A stretch of 53,915 nucleotides of DNA, from assembly GCA_963766005.1 (NCBI GenBank), contig CAVXYG010000015.1, positions 1 to 53,915 of the forward strand, written 5' to 3'. The translations under genes and the position numbers were made by a program. The notes beneath the pieces are model-generated. The model had not been told where the DNA came from and made no database searches. It saw nothing but the letters and a program-made list of their open reading frames with translations. Below, one piece after another: positions 1 to 8,621 of the stretch. Positions within the stretch are counted from its first letter, which is position 1. Each line of letters opens with the position of its first letter. Source of the stretch: CAVXYG01 sp963766005 (GTDB lineage Bacteria > Actinomycetota > Actinomycetes > S36-B12 > GCA-2699445).

Positions 1-1
1 G

Positions 2-1048
2 CAGTCAAGCGCTTGGGGCTGGGTCGCGCCGAAGGATGCCTCCCCGGTGACGCCGTTCGGGTTCTCCCTGACGTTCTTCGTCATCGGCGCCGGGGCTGGC
101 CTGCTGTGGATGTTCCAGGCGTGGCAGAGGCGTCGGGAAAGCGCCGGCCGCGACCCGCTGGTACACCTGGCGCTGCTGAAGATCCCCCCGCTGCGCTCCG
201 GTCTGGTGGGCCTGTTCAGCCAGAACCTGATCCTGATGGGCGTCTTCTTCACGATCCCGCTGTACCTGCAGTTGGTGATCGGGCTCGATGCCTTGGAGAC
301 CGGCCTGAAGATGCTGCCGGTGTCCATCACCATGTTCGTGGCCTCTGCGGCAGGGTCGCGGCTGTCCGGCCGCTACCCGATTCGGTCGATCGTGCGGGCA
401 GGCCTGTCCATCACCGTGATCGCGGCGGTCATGCTGACCGCAACCATCGAGCCTGCTCTGGACAACTCGAGCTTCCTGTGGTCCATGGCCGTACTCGGCG
501 TGGGTATGGGACTGATCGTCTCCCAGCTCGGCAACGTCGTGCAGTCCTCGGTCGACGCTTCAGGCCGGGGGGAGGCGGGCGGGCTGCAGTTCACCGGCCA
601 ACAGCTCGGTTCGTCGCTGGGTGTCGCCCTGCTCGGGGCGATCGTGCTGTCCGGGCTCACCACCACGTTCGTCTCCAACATCTCCGACAACGAGCAGATC
701 AGCAGCGCAGTCTCCGAGCAGGTCGGTGTGGCCGCTGGCACCGGAATCGACTTCGTGTCCGCCGACCAGATAGCAGCCGCCGCGCAGGGGGCTGGGCTGG
801 ACGAGGCCACGACGCAGGAGATCGTGGACGACTACAAGTCGGCACAACTGCAGGCCCTCAAGGCCGGACTCCTGGCGGCGGCCTTCTTGGCCCTGTTCTC
901 CTTGGCATTCACGCGCGAGCTTCCGCATCAGGCGCCCACGAGGAAGCCGGACCCCGGCGAGACTGCAGCCGAGACGCTAGCCCACTCCGCCGCGCCGAGG
1001 TCGGGATCGGGTGACGACGATGCCCTTGAACGGCACCCAGGCTCCTGA
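2..1048 (+). CDS. MFS transporter, DHA2/EmrB-like, 5' end outside window
   Basis: This is the C-terminal 348 residues of a drug:proton antiporter of the major facilitator superfamily (14-helix DHA2 type), an inner-membrane exporter. The frame is open from the window edge, and the first visible residues (SSAWGWVAPKD, then TPFGFSLTFFVIGAGAG) look like a mid-protein extracellular loop and helix of this family, so the true start lies upstream; the GTG at 47 is internal. At least six hydrophobic helices follow, including LFSQNLILMGVFFTIPLYLQ and the stretch VLGVGMGLIVSQLGNVVQ. The tail (about 40 residues) is hydrophilic. A strong hairpin follows the stop. The substrate cannot be read from sequence. 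Confidence 0.85.
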   Translation, partial: QSSAWGWVAPKDASPVTPFGFSLTFFVIGAGAGLLWMFQAWQRRRESAGRDPLVHLALLKIPPLRSGLVGLFSQNLILMGVFFTIPLYLQLVIGLDALETGLKMLPVSITMFVASAAGSRLSGRYPIRSIVRAGLSITVIAAVMLTATIEPALDNSSFLWSMAVLGVGMGLIVSQLGNVVQSSVDASGRGEAGGLQFTGQQLGSSLGVALLGAIVLSGLTTTFVSNISDNEQISSAVSEQVGVAAGTGIDFVSADQIAAAAQGAGLDEATTQEIVDDYKSAQLQALKAGLLAAAFLALFSLAFTRELPHQAPTRKPDPGETAAETLAHSAAPRSGSGDDDALERHPGS

Positions 1049-1080
1049 TCAGCCGGCCCGGCGACCCTTTCCGAAGATGC

Positions 1081-1108
1081 GGACAGTCCGCGACACGGCG
1101 GACTGTCC
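1081..1108 (+). terminator. Hairpin terminator after the MFS gene
   Basis: There is a perfect 11-bp inverted repeat (GGACAGTCCGC at 1081-1091, GCGGACTGTCC at 1098-1108) with a 6-nt loop, starting 32 nt after the MFS stop. It has no T-run, as is common in high-GC actinobacteria. Confidence 0.6.
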
Positions 1109-1417
1109 GGTGAGGAGCCCAACGATGGGCGGATCGATCCCTGGGCGGATGCCGCGGCGGGGCCTGGGCAGTCGCCTGCGGCCGGGCGCCGCACGAGGTC
1201 CGGGACGCGATCTGATGGCGCTGCGGATCGATGGGCTGGTGTCGTTACATGGGATGGTCTGCGCGGGGTTCGCCGGCGTGCGGCCTTCCGCGCCGCGTGA
1301 GCGGTCGACGGCCGGGATCACCCTGCGGGGCGCCGTACCGATGCCCGCCGAGACTGCCACCGCGGCGAGAAGTCCAGGGCGTGCAGCACCGGAACCCTAT
1401 GAGCCGAACAACGACGC
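1109..1417. other. Intergenic stretch without a recognised gene
   Basis: Frames are open here on both strands because of the base composition, but none shows a recognisable domain. The downstream DUF2252 frame runs in from 1011, but its ribosome-binding site and homology begin only near 1419-1434. No promoter stands out. Confidence 0.5.
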
Positions 1418-1433
1418 TGGAGGTCTGGCCGAC

Positions 1434-2879
1434 ATGGCGACGAACCCCGAAACCCAAACCCGCTCCACCCGGCAGAGCAAGGCGCTGCACCTCACACCCG
1501 CAGAACGAGCAGCGGTCGGGAAGGCGGCGCGTGCCCAGGTCCCTCGCTCCAGCCAGGCCGTGTTCGCTCCTGCACAGAACCGCCCCGACCCGGTCGCCCT
1601 GCTGGAAGCCCAAGCCGCGACCCGGGTGCCGGAACTGGTGCCGATCAGGTACGGCCGCATGCTGGTGTCGCCCTTCACGTTCTACCGCGGCGCCGCGCTG
1701 ATCATGGCCTCGGACCTGGCCGCGACACCGACATCCGGGCTGCGCGTGCAGGCGTGCGGGGATGCCCACCTGTCCAACTTCGGGGTGTTCGCATCGCCGG
1801 AGCGGGAGCTTGTCTTCGACATCAACGACTTCGATGAGACGACGCCAGGGCCATGGGAGTGGGACGTCAAGCGACTCCTGGCCAGCCTGGAGGTCGCCGG
1901 CAGATCCAACGGGTATTCGGCCGCCGAACGCCGCGGGGTCCTGCTGGCCGGGGCCAACCGCTATCGAACGGCGATGGCCCAGTTCGCCGCCATGCGCAAC
2001 CTGGACCTCTGGTACGCCCACGCAGACCTCGACAACATGATGCGCATCCTCAGGGGCAGCAAGGACACCTGGGCTGCGAAGCGGACCAAGAAGTCCGCGG
2101 CCAAGGCCCGCACCCGCGACTCGATGCAGGCGCTGGAGAAGTTCACCGCGATCATCGACGGCCGGCGCCGGATCGTCAGCCAACCGCCGCTGATCGTGCG
2201 GCTCGACGAACTCGCCGCCGAAAGCGGCTATGACGGGCGCGATCTGGACGAGGAGATGCGGGCCATCGTGCGAGGCTACCGCGACACCCTGCAGACCGAT
2301 CGGCGACACCTGCTGGAGGAGTTCGAGTTCGTCGACGCGGCCCGCAAGGTGGTCGGCGTGGGAAGCGTGGGGACCAGGGCCTGGATGGCTCTGTTCGTCG
2401 GCCGCGACGGCGGCGACCCGCTCTTCCTGCAGGTCAAGGAGGCTCAGTCGTCCGTTCTGGAGGCGTACACGGGTGTCAGCGAGTACGCCAACGCCGGCCA
2501 GCGGGTGGTCGCCGGGCAGCGCCTCATGCAGTCCTCCAGCGACATCTTCCTGGGGTGGCATCGGATCAAGGGGCTCGACGGGGTCGAGCGCGACTTCTAC
2601 CTGCGCCAGCTGAGGGACTGGAAGGGCTCGGCGGAAGTCGACGCCATGCCCCCCGCCGCCTTGTCGACGTATGCCCGGCTGTGTGCTTGGACTCTGGCCA
2701 AGGCCCATGCGCGCTCAGGTGATCGGATCGCCATCGCCGCCTACCTCGGCAACTCGGACGTCTTCGACCACGCCGTCGCCGACTTCGCCGCGGCATACGC
2801 CGACCAGAACGAGAAGGACTACGCCGCACTGCAGGACGCAGCCGGTACCGGACGGGTCACCGCGAAGTCGGGGCTGTGA
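1434..2879 (+). CDS. DUF2252 family protein (intact copy)
   Basis: A 481-residue soluble protein of the DUF2252 family, function unknown; the fold is thought to be distantly kinase-like. Family hallmarks are visible: RYGRMLVSPFTFYRGAA near residue 70, CGDAHLSNFGVFASPE near 105, FDINDFDETTPGPWEWDVKR near 125, and GVGSVGTRAWMALFVG near 310. The motifs HLSNFG and NDFDE resemble the catalytic loop and metal-binding Asp of aminoglycoside-kinase folds (inference). The start is ATG 1434 because GGAGG lies at 1419-1423; the open frame upstream is unsupported. A second, frameshifted member lies at 34681-36095 on the other strand. It is followed after 160 nt by the SulP gene. Confidence 0.85.
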   Translation: MATNPETQTRSTRQSKALHLTPAERAAVGKAARAQVPRSSQAVFAPAQNRPDPVALLEAQAATRVPELVPIRYGRMLVSPFTFYRGAALIMASDLAATPTSGLRVQACGDAHLSNFGVFASPERELVFDINDFDETTPGPWEWDVKRLLASLEVAGRSNGYSAAERRGVLLAGANRYRTAMAQFAAMRNLDLWYAHADLDNMMRILRGSKDTWAAKRTKKSAAKARTRDSMQALEKFTAIIDGRRRIVSQPPLIVRLDELAAESGYDGRDLDEEMRAIVRGYRDTLQTDRRHLLEEFEFVDAARKVVGVGSVGTRAWMALFVGRDGGDPLFLQVKEAQSSVLEAYTGVSEYANAGQRVVAGQRLMQSSSDIFLGWHRIKGLDGVERDFYLRQLRDWKGSAEVDAMPPAALSTYARLCAWTLAKAHARSGDRIAIAAYLGNSDVFDHAVADFAAAYADQNEKDYAALQDAAGTGRVTAKSGL

Positions 2880-3039
2880 CCGTGGCCGTCCGGCCCGGTC
2901 AGCGTCCGTGCTGCCCGGCGTCGAGCGCCCGGTTGACCCCGTCGAGGCTGGAACTGTCGGCGGCTTGGCTTGCGACCCTGACGCCGGGTCTGGATTCGTC
3001 CCGGCGGTGCGCGAGTCGTGCCTCGCGGAGGAGAAGAGC

Positions 3040-4749
3040 ATGGCGGTAAGGACCTTTGCGCCGGGTATCGCCCAGTTCTCCGGGTATGAGAAGCGGTGGC
3101 TGGGCAAGGACATCGTCGCCGGCCTGGTGCTGTCGGCACTGCTCGTCCCCCAAGGAATGGCGTATGCGGAACTTGCCGGACTCCCGGCAGTCACCGGTCT
3201 GTACACCTCGATCCTTTGCCTGGTGGGTTACGCCATCTTCGGCCCCTCCCGGGTCCTGGTCCTCGGCCCCGATTCGTCCCTGGGGCCCATGATCGCCGCG
3301 GTGATCATTCCGCTCGCCGGATCAGGCGGTGACCCTGCGCGCGCGATCGCGCTGGCATCGATGCTGGCCCTCATGACCGGCGCGATCATGATCGCCGCCG
3401 GCGCGCTGCGGCTCGGTTTCGTCGCAGACCTGCTCTCCAAGCCCACGATCCTGGGGTACATGAACGGGCTGGCCCTGACGATCATCGTGGGCCAGTTGCC
3501 GAAACTGATGGGCTTCTCCGTTGATGCTGACGGATTCATCGGGGAACTCGGCGGCTTCGTCTCTGGACTGCTATCGGGCGCGGTTGTCCCGGCGGCTGCG
3601 CTGATCGGGATCGGTTCCCTGATCCTCATCCTGGTACTCAACCGCCTGATGCCCAAGATCCCTGCGGTCCTGGTGGCCGTCATCCTGGCCATGATCGCCA
3701 CGATCGTCTTCGGTCTGGGCGACCTGGGTGTGAAGCTGGTCGGGACTCTCCCGCAGGGGTTGCCCGCGTTCACGCTCCCGCTGGTGCAGTGGACCGACAT
3801 TTCGCTGCTGTTCGCCGGCGCGCTGGGCATTGCCCTGGTCGCGCTGACCGACACCATCTCCACTGCCACCTCGTTCGCGGAGCGGCAGGGCGAAGAAGTC
3901 GACGGCGACAAGGAGATGATCGGGATCGGTGCGGCCAACGTCGCCGCCGGCTTCTTCCAAGGATTCCCGGTGAGCACCAGCGGTTCGCGGACCGCGGTCG
4001 CCGAGCAGGCCGGGGGAAGGTCCCAGTTGACCGGGCTCGTCGGGGCCGGGGTCATCGCAGCCATGCTGCTGGCGCTGCCCGGGCTGTTCGCCGACCTGCC
4101 TCAGCCGGTCCTGGGTGCGGTCGTCATCAGCGCCGCGATCTCGTTGGCCGACATCCCCGCGACCCGGCGGCTGTACCGGCAGCGCCGCAGCGACTTCGTG
4201 CTGTCGATGGTGGCGTTCCTGGGCGTCGTCCTGCTGGGCGTGCTGCCGGGGATCGTCGTGGCGATCAGCCTGTCGGTGGCCAATGTCTTCCGCCGGGTCT
4301 GGCGACCGCACCATGCCACGCTGGGCCGGGTTGCCGACCTGGACGGCTATCACGACACCGGAACGTACCCCGATGCGGACCTGCTCAGCAGCGCTGTGAT
4401 CCTCCGGTTCGATGCTCCCTTGATCTTCGCCAACGCCTCGACCTTCCGAGACGAGGTCCGCAGACTCGCCAAGGGGGTCCAGACGCCGTTCTGGATCATC
4501 GTCGCCGCAGAACCGATGACGGACGTCGACACCACCGCCTGCGACATGCTCGACGATCTGGCCCTCGACCTGCAGGCCGAAGGCTGCCGGCTGGTCTTCG
4601 CCGAGATGAAGGATCCGGTCCGAGCCAAACTGCGGCAGTTCGGCATGGAACACGCCCTGCCCGACGACCGGTTCTTCCCGACAATCGAATCCGCAGTGGA
4701 CAGTTGTCGGCGCGAGACCGGCAGCGGCTGGCATCCTCTCGGATCATGA
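3040..4749 (+). CDS. SulP family anion transporter with C-terminal STAS domain
   Basis: A 569-residue inner-membrane SulP (SLC26-like) permease for sulfate, bicarbonate or another anion. The N-terminal signature is clear: DIVAGLVLSALLVPQGMAYA, then AGLPAVTGLYTSI and the GPSRVLVLGPDSS half-helix motif that lines the substrate site. About ten to twelve hydrophobic helices follow to near residue 430. The C-terminal ~120 residues form a STAS domain (VILRFDAPLIFANASTF, then DVDTTACDMLDDL). The position where many STAS domains carry a phosphorylatable Ser holds Thr-Thr here. The start ATG 3040 is preceded by GGAGGAGAAG. Other SulP proteins prefer sulfate, bicarbonate or dicarboxylates, and the sequence alone does not decide. 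The lipid kinase gene follows after 22 nt and may be co-transcribed. Confidence 0.9.
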   Translation: MAVRTFAPGIAQFSGYEKRWLGKDIVAGLVLSALLVPQGMAYAELAGLPAVTGLYTSILCLVGYAIFGPSRVLVLGPDSSLGPMIAAVIIPLAGSGGDPARAIALASMLALMTGAIMIAAGALRLGFVADLLSKPTILGYMNGLALTIIVGQLPKLMGFSVDADGFIGELGGFVSGLLSGAVVPAAALIGIGSLILILVLNRLMPKIPAVLVAVILAMIATIVFGLGDLGVKLVGTLPQGLPAFTLPLVQWTDISLLFAGALGIALVALTDTISTATSFAERQGEEVDGDKEMIGIGAANVAAGFFQGFPVSTSGSRTAVAEQAGGRSQLTGLVGAGVIAAMLLALPGLFADLPQPVLGAVVISAAISLADIPATRRLYRQRRSDFVLSMVAFLGVVLLGVLPGIVVAISLSVANVFRRVWRPHHATLGRVADLDGYHDTGTYPDADLLSSAVILRFDAPLIFANASTFRDEVRRLAKGVQTPFWIIVAAEPMTDVDTTACDMLDDLALDLQAEGCRLVFAEMKDPVRAKLRQFGMEHALPDDRFFPTIESAVDSCRRETGSGWHPLGS

Positions 4750-4771
4750 GCCCACGATCAGATCGGACACC

Positions 4772-6124
4772 ATGAGCAGCATCCCGTCCATGAAGAATCG
4801 CGTCCAGGCGATCGTGGCCCTGGGCGCCGGCGTGCTGCTGGTGCTGTTGATCATCGCGGTGCTGTTGGAGAACCCCGGCATGCTGGCGCTGGGGATCGGT
4901 GGACTCGCCCTGGCTGGTGGCGGTGGTTGGTGGGTCGTCACCGAACAGATGCCGCGGCGCGCGATCGGGGCGGTCGTGGCAGCCCTGGGGCTGGTCGCCC
5001 TGGTCGTGGCCGTCATCGGGGTGGTCACGGGCACCGAGCTGCGCTTCGTCGTGATCGTGGCGATCCTCGCGCTGTTCGCCGTGGCTGTGGGGCAGGCGCG
5101 GCTCGCCCTGGTTCGAGGCCTGCACGAGGCCGACGGGACCGACGCGGCCCGTCCGGCGCATCCGGTCCTGATCGCGAACCCGAAGTCCGGTGGTGGCAAA
5201 GTCGAGCAATTCGACATCGTGGCCAGGGCCCGACAGCAAGGGGTCGAGGTCATCCTGCTGAACGAGGGCGATGACCTGGAGCAGCTGGCTCGTGACGCCG
5301 TCGCCCGCGGGGCCGACTGCCTGGGCATGGCCGGGGGGGACGGATCCCAAGCCCTGGTCGCCTCGGTGGCGGCGGACAGCGACCTGCCGTTCGTGTGCAT
5401 CAGCGCGGGAACCCGCAACCACTTCGCCCTGGACCTGGGACTGGATCGATCAGACCCGGGCGCGGGACTCATCGCCTTCACCGACGCCGTCGAGCGGCGG
5501 ATCGATCACGCCACCGTCGGCGACCGGCTCTTCGTGAACAACGTGTCGCTGGGCGTGTACGCCAGGATCGTGCAGGAGGAGGGCTACCGCGACGCCAAGG
5601 TCGAGACGAGCAAGACCCTGCTGCCGGAGTTGCTCGGCAAGCAGGAGACGCCGTTCGACCTGCAGTTCGCCACCCCCGACGGGACGGAGGTGGACGGCGC
5701 CTTCCTGATCCTGGTGTCCAACAACCCGTACGTGCTCGGGCCCAAGTTGGACGTCTCGCAGCGGCGCAGTCTGAGCACGGGCAAGCTCGGGGTCTTTGCC
5801 GTCAATGCCCGCACCGGGGCTGAAGCCGCCGCCATGATGGCGCGGGAGAGTCTGGGCCTGGGCGCCCGCGACCCTCACATCCATCAGTTCGAGACCGACC
5901 GCTTCGTCGTGGCGTCGCGGTCCGGCCATGCTTTCTGCGGCGTGGACGGGGAGGCGCTGGATCTGCCCACTCCGCTGGAGTTCCGGATCCACCCAGGGCG
6001 GTTGCGCATCCGGGTCCCGCGCGACAGCGAACAACGACTGGAGCGCCGCGTGGCGCGCAACGTGGGACTCAAGCATCTTCTGCGGGTTGCGGCCGGCAAG
6101 CCGGTGAACCTCAAGGCCGGCTGA
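4772..6124 (+). CDS. Diacylglycerol/sphingosine-kinase-type lipid kinase with membrane N-terminus
   Basis: A 450-residue protein. Residues ~10-115 hold about four hydrophobic helices. A DAGK catalytic domain follows (PVLIANPKSGGGKVE near 130, and the nucleotide-binding motif GMAGGDGSQALV near 190), then the YegS/DAGK C-terminal beta-sandwich (VDGAFLILVSNNPYVLG; CGVDGEALDLPTPLEFRIHP). It should phosphorylate a lipid hydroxyl with ATP at the inner face of the membrane, but the substrate is not evident. The four-helix N-terminus is an addition relative to soluble YegS-like enzymes of about 300 residues. It sits 22 nt after the SulP gene on the same strand. Confidence 0.85.
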   Translation: MSSIPSMKNRVQAIVALGAGVLLVLLIIAVLLENPGMLALGIGGLALAGGGGWWVVTEQMPRRAIGAVVAALGLVALVVAVIGVVTGTELRFVVIVAILALFAVAVGQARLALVRGLHEADGTDAARPAHPVLIANPKSGGGKVEQFDIVARARQQGVEVILLNEGDDLEQLARDAVARGADCLGMAGGDGSQALVASVAADSDLPFVCISAGTRNHFALDLGLDRSDPGAGLIAFTDAVERRIDHATVGDRLFVNNVSLGVYARIVQEEGYRDAKVETSKTLLPELLGKQETPFDLQFATPDGTEVDGAFLILVSNNPYVLGPKLDVSQRRSLSTGKLGVFAVNARTGAEAAAMMARESLGLGARDPHIHQFETDRFVVASRSGHAFCGVDGEALDLPTPLEFRIHPGRLRIRVPRDSEQRLERRVARNVGLKHLLRVAAGKPVNLKAG

Positions 6125-6284
6125 GGACCACCATCGAACGGCGGCGGGAGACGCGGTCGCGCCGCCTCCCGGAGTTAGCGCCGGTCGCCCGGGCAGAGGA
6201 CCTGCGCCGGTTCCGGGGTGTCGGTGCGCAGGGCTTTGCGACGGGTAGCGAGTGATTGGGGTGCCCCGTTGGTGGTCCGCGACG

Positions 6285-6428
6285 CCGAGGGTCCGCGGGC
6301 AGGTCCGCCGGGCGCAGCTCGGCCACCCGCTGCCGGAACACCGTCATGCCCCCGGACCACCCCGCGATCACCGTCGCCGGCATCGTCGGGGTGAGCCACG
6401 GCTTCGTCGGGGCGAAGCCGTGGCTCAT
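6285..6428 (-). pseudogene. IS21-family transposase (IstA) fragment
   Basis: A short minus-strand stretch reads PTMPATVIAGWSGGMTVF then RQRVAELRPADLPADP, which matches the region of IstA between the helix-turn-helix and the DDE core. No HTH, catalytic residues or IstB partner remain. This is a decayed relic, and its 5' part is the palindromic sequence at 6392-6427. Confidence 0.5.
6392..6427. repeat. Perfect 15-bp inverted repeat with 6-nt loop
   Basis: TGAGCCACGGCTTCG at 6392-6406 is mirrored by CGAAGCCGTGGCTCA at 6413-6427. It could act as a bidirectional terminator between the lipid kinase gene and the remnant region, or be an IS end. There is no T-run. Confidence 0.6.
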
Positions 6429-6429
6429 G

Positions 6430-6949
6430 CCAGGCCCATCTCGGCCATGGGGTGTAGACCGTCTCCTCGGGCGGAGTTCCCCTGTGGTGCAGGCAGATCA
6501 GCGCGCCGACGTGGACGGCGATGGGATGGACCGGCACGACCCAGCCCGGCACGGCCAGTCGGGGCCGGTTCTGGTCGATGTTGGGGGCGCTGCCGGTCCA
6601 CGACCCACCTGATCTGCGGATGCAGCGCCGTCACTACTTGCCCGGAGTTCAGCGCCGCGGCTTCGAGTGGGTGCCTCACCCTCCCCGCACCAGGTTGTCC
6701 TGTTCACCGACCGGGACATCGAACGCCTCCGCCACGGTTTCGTCGCCGCAGTCGGTCGCCTTGACATCGTGCGGGACCGCGGGCTGTTCGACCGCGGCTG
6801 AGAAGGACGGGCTGATGATCTGCTCGGAGCCCAACTCGTCCTCGCCCCAGTTGCTGCTGGCCGACGGGCTCACCAGCAGGTGGCAGATCGTTAGCGCCAG
6901 TCTGGTTGATCACCTCGATCGGCACCACCGGGCCCGCCTTCACCGAACG
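6430..6949. other. Decayed stretch between two transposase fragments
   Basis: No intact gene is seen. Minus-strand frames are repeatedly broken and show no recognisable domain, for example the piece ending VAEAFDVPVGEQDNL at ~6676-6870. It is best read as eroded mobile-element DNA. Confidence 0.45.
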
Positions 6950-7300
6950 CGTCTACCCCACACCTGGTCGGTCGGGGTGCCGGGCCGGCCGAAGTGCAGG
7001 GCGATCGAGCAGATCGCCATGAACTCGGCGGTCGCTCCGGAGGTCATCTGCGGCCCGTTGTCGCTCATGGCCAGCAGGATCGGCAGGTGCGGTCCGTGGA
7101 ACCCGGCGTCGGCGTCCGCCGCGCGCTGCTCCAGGACCGCGTAGAGGCCCTCCGCGTCCAGCGCCCGCTCGAAGCACAGCTGCACCTGTACGGAGGTCTC
7201 CTCGGACGACGCCACCGTGCCGACCCATTTGCGGGAGACGACGTCGAGGACCGCGACGCACGCCGTCTCGGCGGCGGTGAAGTGCGTCGTGTCCTATGCC
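6950..7300 (-). pseudogene. DDE integrase-core transposase fragment (IS481/IS3-like)
   Basis: The minus strand encodes the middle of an rve-type integrase core: TACVAVLDVVSRKWVGTV, then SSEETSVQVQLCFERALDAE, then LAMSDNGPQMTSGATAEFM and HFGRPGTPTDQVW. The central DNG and the following PGTPTDQ motif are typical, but the frame is cut off just after it where the third catalytic acidic residue should follow. The 5' side is interrupted by a stop near 7300. It is a truncated relic and overlaps, antisense, the open frame that leads into the DUF3293 gene. Confidence 0.7.
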
Positions 7301-7410
7301 GACCTTGGGACTATGCAGGCCCGGGCGGCGCTGGCCGAGGCGCAGGTGCTCGGGGATCTGGTCGTGGGCGCGGCGCTGGCCGGGCCGTCGAGAGCCGCTG
7401 GGAAGCATAC

Positions 7411-7818
7411 GTGGACACGCTGATCATTAGCACGACCGGCGCTGACGTGTTCGCTGGTCCCGGATCGACCGCTTGGCCATTCAGCGGCGAAGCGGTCGTC
7501 ATCAGCGCCGCCAATCCAGGCGGGCGTTCTCGGCCCCCAGACGAGAACCAGGAGGCCCACGCACGACTCCAGGGGGAACTTGAGCGTGAGAGCGTGCATG
7601 TCGTCGAGGTGCAGGCTCAATCGAGGGATGGGCGCTGGCGCGAGGCGGCCTTCCTCGCCACAGGACTGCCGCCTGAGAGGGCGCTCCAGATGGCTCGGGA
7701 TCGCGGTCAATCCAGCTACTTCGCGCTGTCCGACGCCGAACTGCAGGTGATCCGTGTGCGGAGCCTGAGCGATCGGTTGGAGGGCCAAGTCGTCGCACGC
7801 AGGGATCGCGACCGGTAG
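7411..7818 (+). CDS. DUF3293 domain protein
   Basis: A small soluble protein of 135 residues if it starts at GTG 7411. The DUF3293 pattern is clear: VVISAANPGGRSRPPDENQ, then SRDGRWREAAFLATGLPPER and RDRGQSSYFALSDAEL. Function of the family is unknown. The start is uncertain: the residues just upstream (SRWEAY) also resemble the family's usual opening, and the frame stays open far into the antisense transposase relic, so the original N-terminus may have been replaced by an insertion. It is convergent with the TIGR02391 gene, 65 nt away. Confidence 0.65.
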   Translation: MDTLIISTTGADVFAGPGSTAWPFSGEAVVISAANPGGRSRPPDENQEAHARLQGELERESVHVVEVQAQSRDGRWREAAFLATGLPPERALQMARDRGQSSYFALSDAELQVIRVRSLSDRLEGQVVARRDRDR

Positions 7819-7883
7819 TCGCAGATCCCGTTGGAGACGACGGGTGGCGGCACGGCGACCTGATCCTTCGACCCGTCGGGCCG

Positions 7884-8621
7884 CTACTCACCAGGGACAT
7901 CGGGGTGCTCGTATCGAATCTGCGTGAGCAACAGGCTCGTGAGCCCGAGAACGCCCATGGCGTAGGGCTCAAGGTCGTCACGGTCTTGGATTCCGTGTCG
8001 GTCCACGTTGCCAACCGCGCCGACGAGACCCTGAGCCAAGAACCGCCAAGCCTCGGACTCGTTCACCGGCCGGCCCAGCCTGAGCGATCCATCCGAGGAG
8101 AAGGCCCTGCCCATGAGGCCCTTGGGGAGTAGGGCCCGTCCGTCGTGAGCAGCAGCACCCCCCAGCCACCGACGGACCTGATCCTCGAAGAAGATGACCG
8201 ACTGGCTGGCGACTTGATCCCAGCGGCCGGCGCTGATGTTGTGGGCAACGTGGTTCCAGAGTTCTCGGTCGCATCCCATTGGCCCGGTCCCTTCGTCATC
8301 TGGCCGCAGGCCGAGTTCGTAGATGGCCGCCTCGATGATTGCCGCAGCATCGGAGACACGCGCGGCGAAGTAGGCGCGGTCCCGGTCCGCCTCTCCGGGA
8401 CTGCCAGTCCAGATTCCGAGTGCGTACCGGACGTTCAGGAACGCCTGGAGCGAGGGCGAATCCGTGCCGAGGGACTCGCGCATCACTGCACTGACCGATG
8501 TCTTCCAGCGCAGGTGCTCAGGGCCGGGGCGTTGGACCGCGGGAGTGTCTGCCTGCTCCCGCAAGCGCCCAAGCTCGGCGGTAGCTCTCGAAGCGCTCAA
8601 TCGGTATGGCTGGCGATCCAT
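7884..8621 (-). CDS. TIGR02391 (Ymh-like) family protein, second gene of Fic module
   Basis: A 245-residue soluble protein. Residues ~118-235 resemble the TIGR02391/Hypoth_Ymh family (FFEDQVRRWLGG, DGRALLPKGLMGRAFSSD, ESEAWRFLAQGLVGAVGNVD, with H209). Family members are known to occur near phage, plasmid and restriction loci, and their end motif usually reads RNxxxH, like HEPN RNases. Here it is G204-N205-V-D-R-H209, so the expected Arg is Gly, although Arg208 is one residue away from the His. The ATG overlaps the Fic stop by one base (TGATG), implying translational coupling. Role inferred: partner, antitoxin or effector of the Fic protein; it is not a recognised FicA-type antitoxin. Confidence 0.65.
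   Translation of the reverse strand: MDRQPYRLSASRATAELGRLREQADTPAVQRPGPEHLRWKTSVSAVMRESLGTDSPSLQAFLNVRYALGIWTGSPGEADRDRAYFAARVSDAAAIIEAAIYELGLRPDDEGTGPMGCDRELWNHVAHNISAGRWDQVASQSVIFFEDQVRRWLGGAAAHDGRALLPKGLMGRAFSSDGSLRLGRPVNESEAWRFLAQGLVGAVGNVDRHGIQDRDDLEPYAMGVLGLTSLLLTQIRYEHPDVPGE

Noticed and set aside
6124..6180. Hairpin-like GC-rich stretch after the lipid kinase gene
   Set aside because: The arms do not pair cleanly; the perfect inverted repeat at 6392-6427 is a better candidate.
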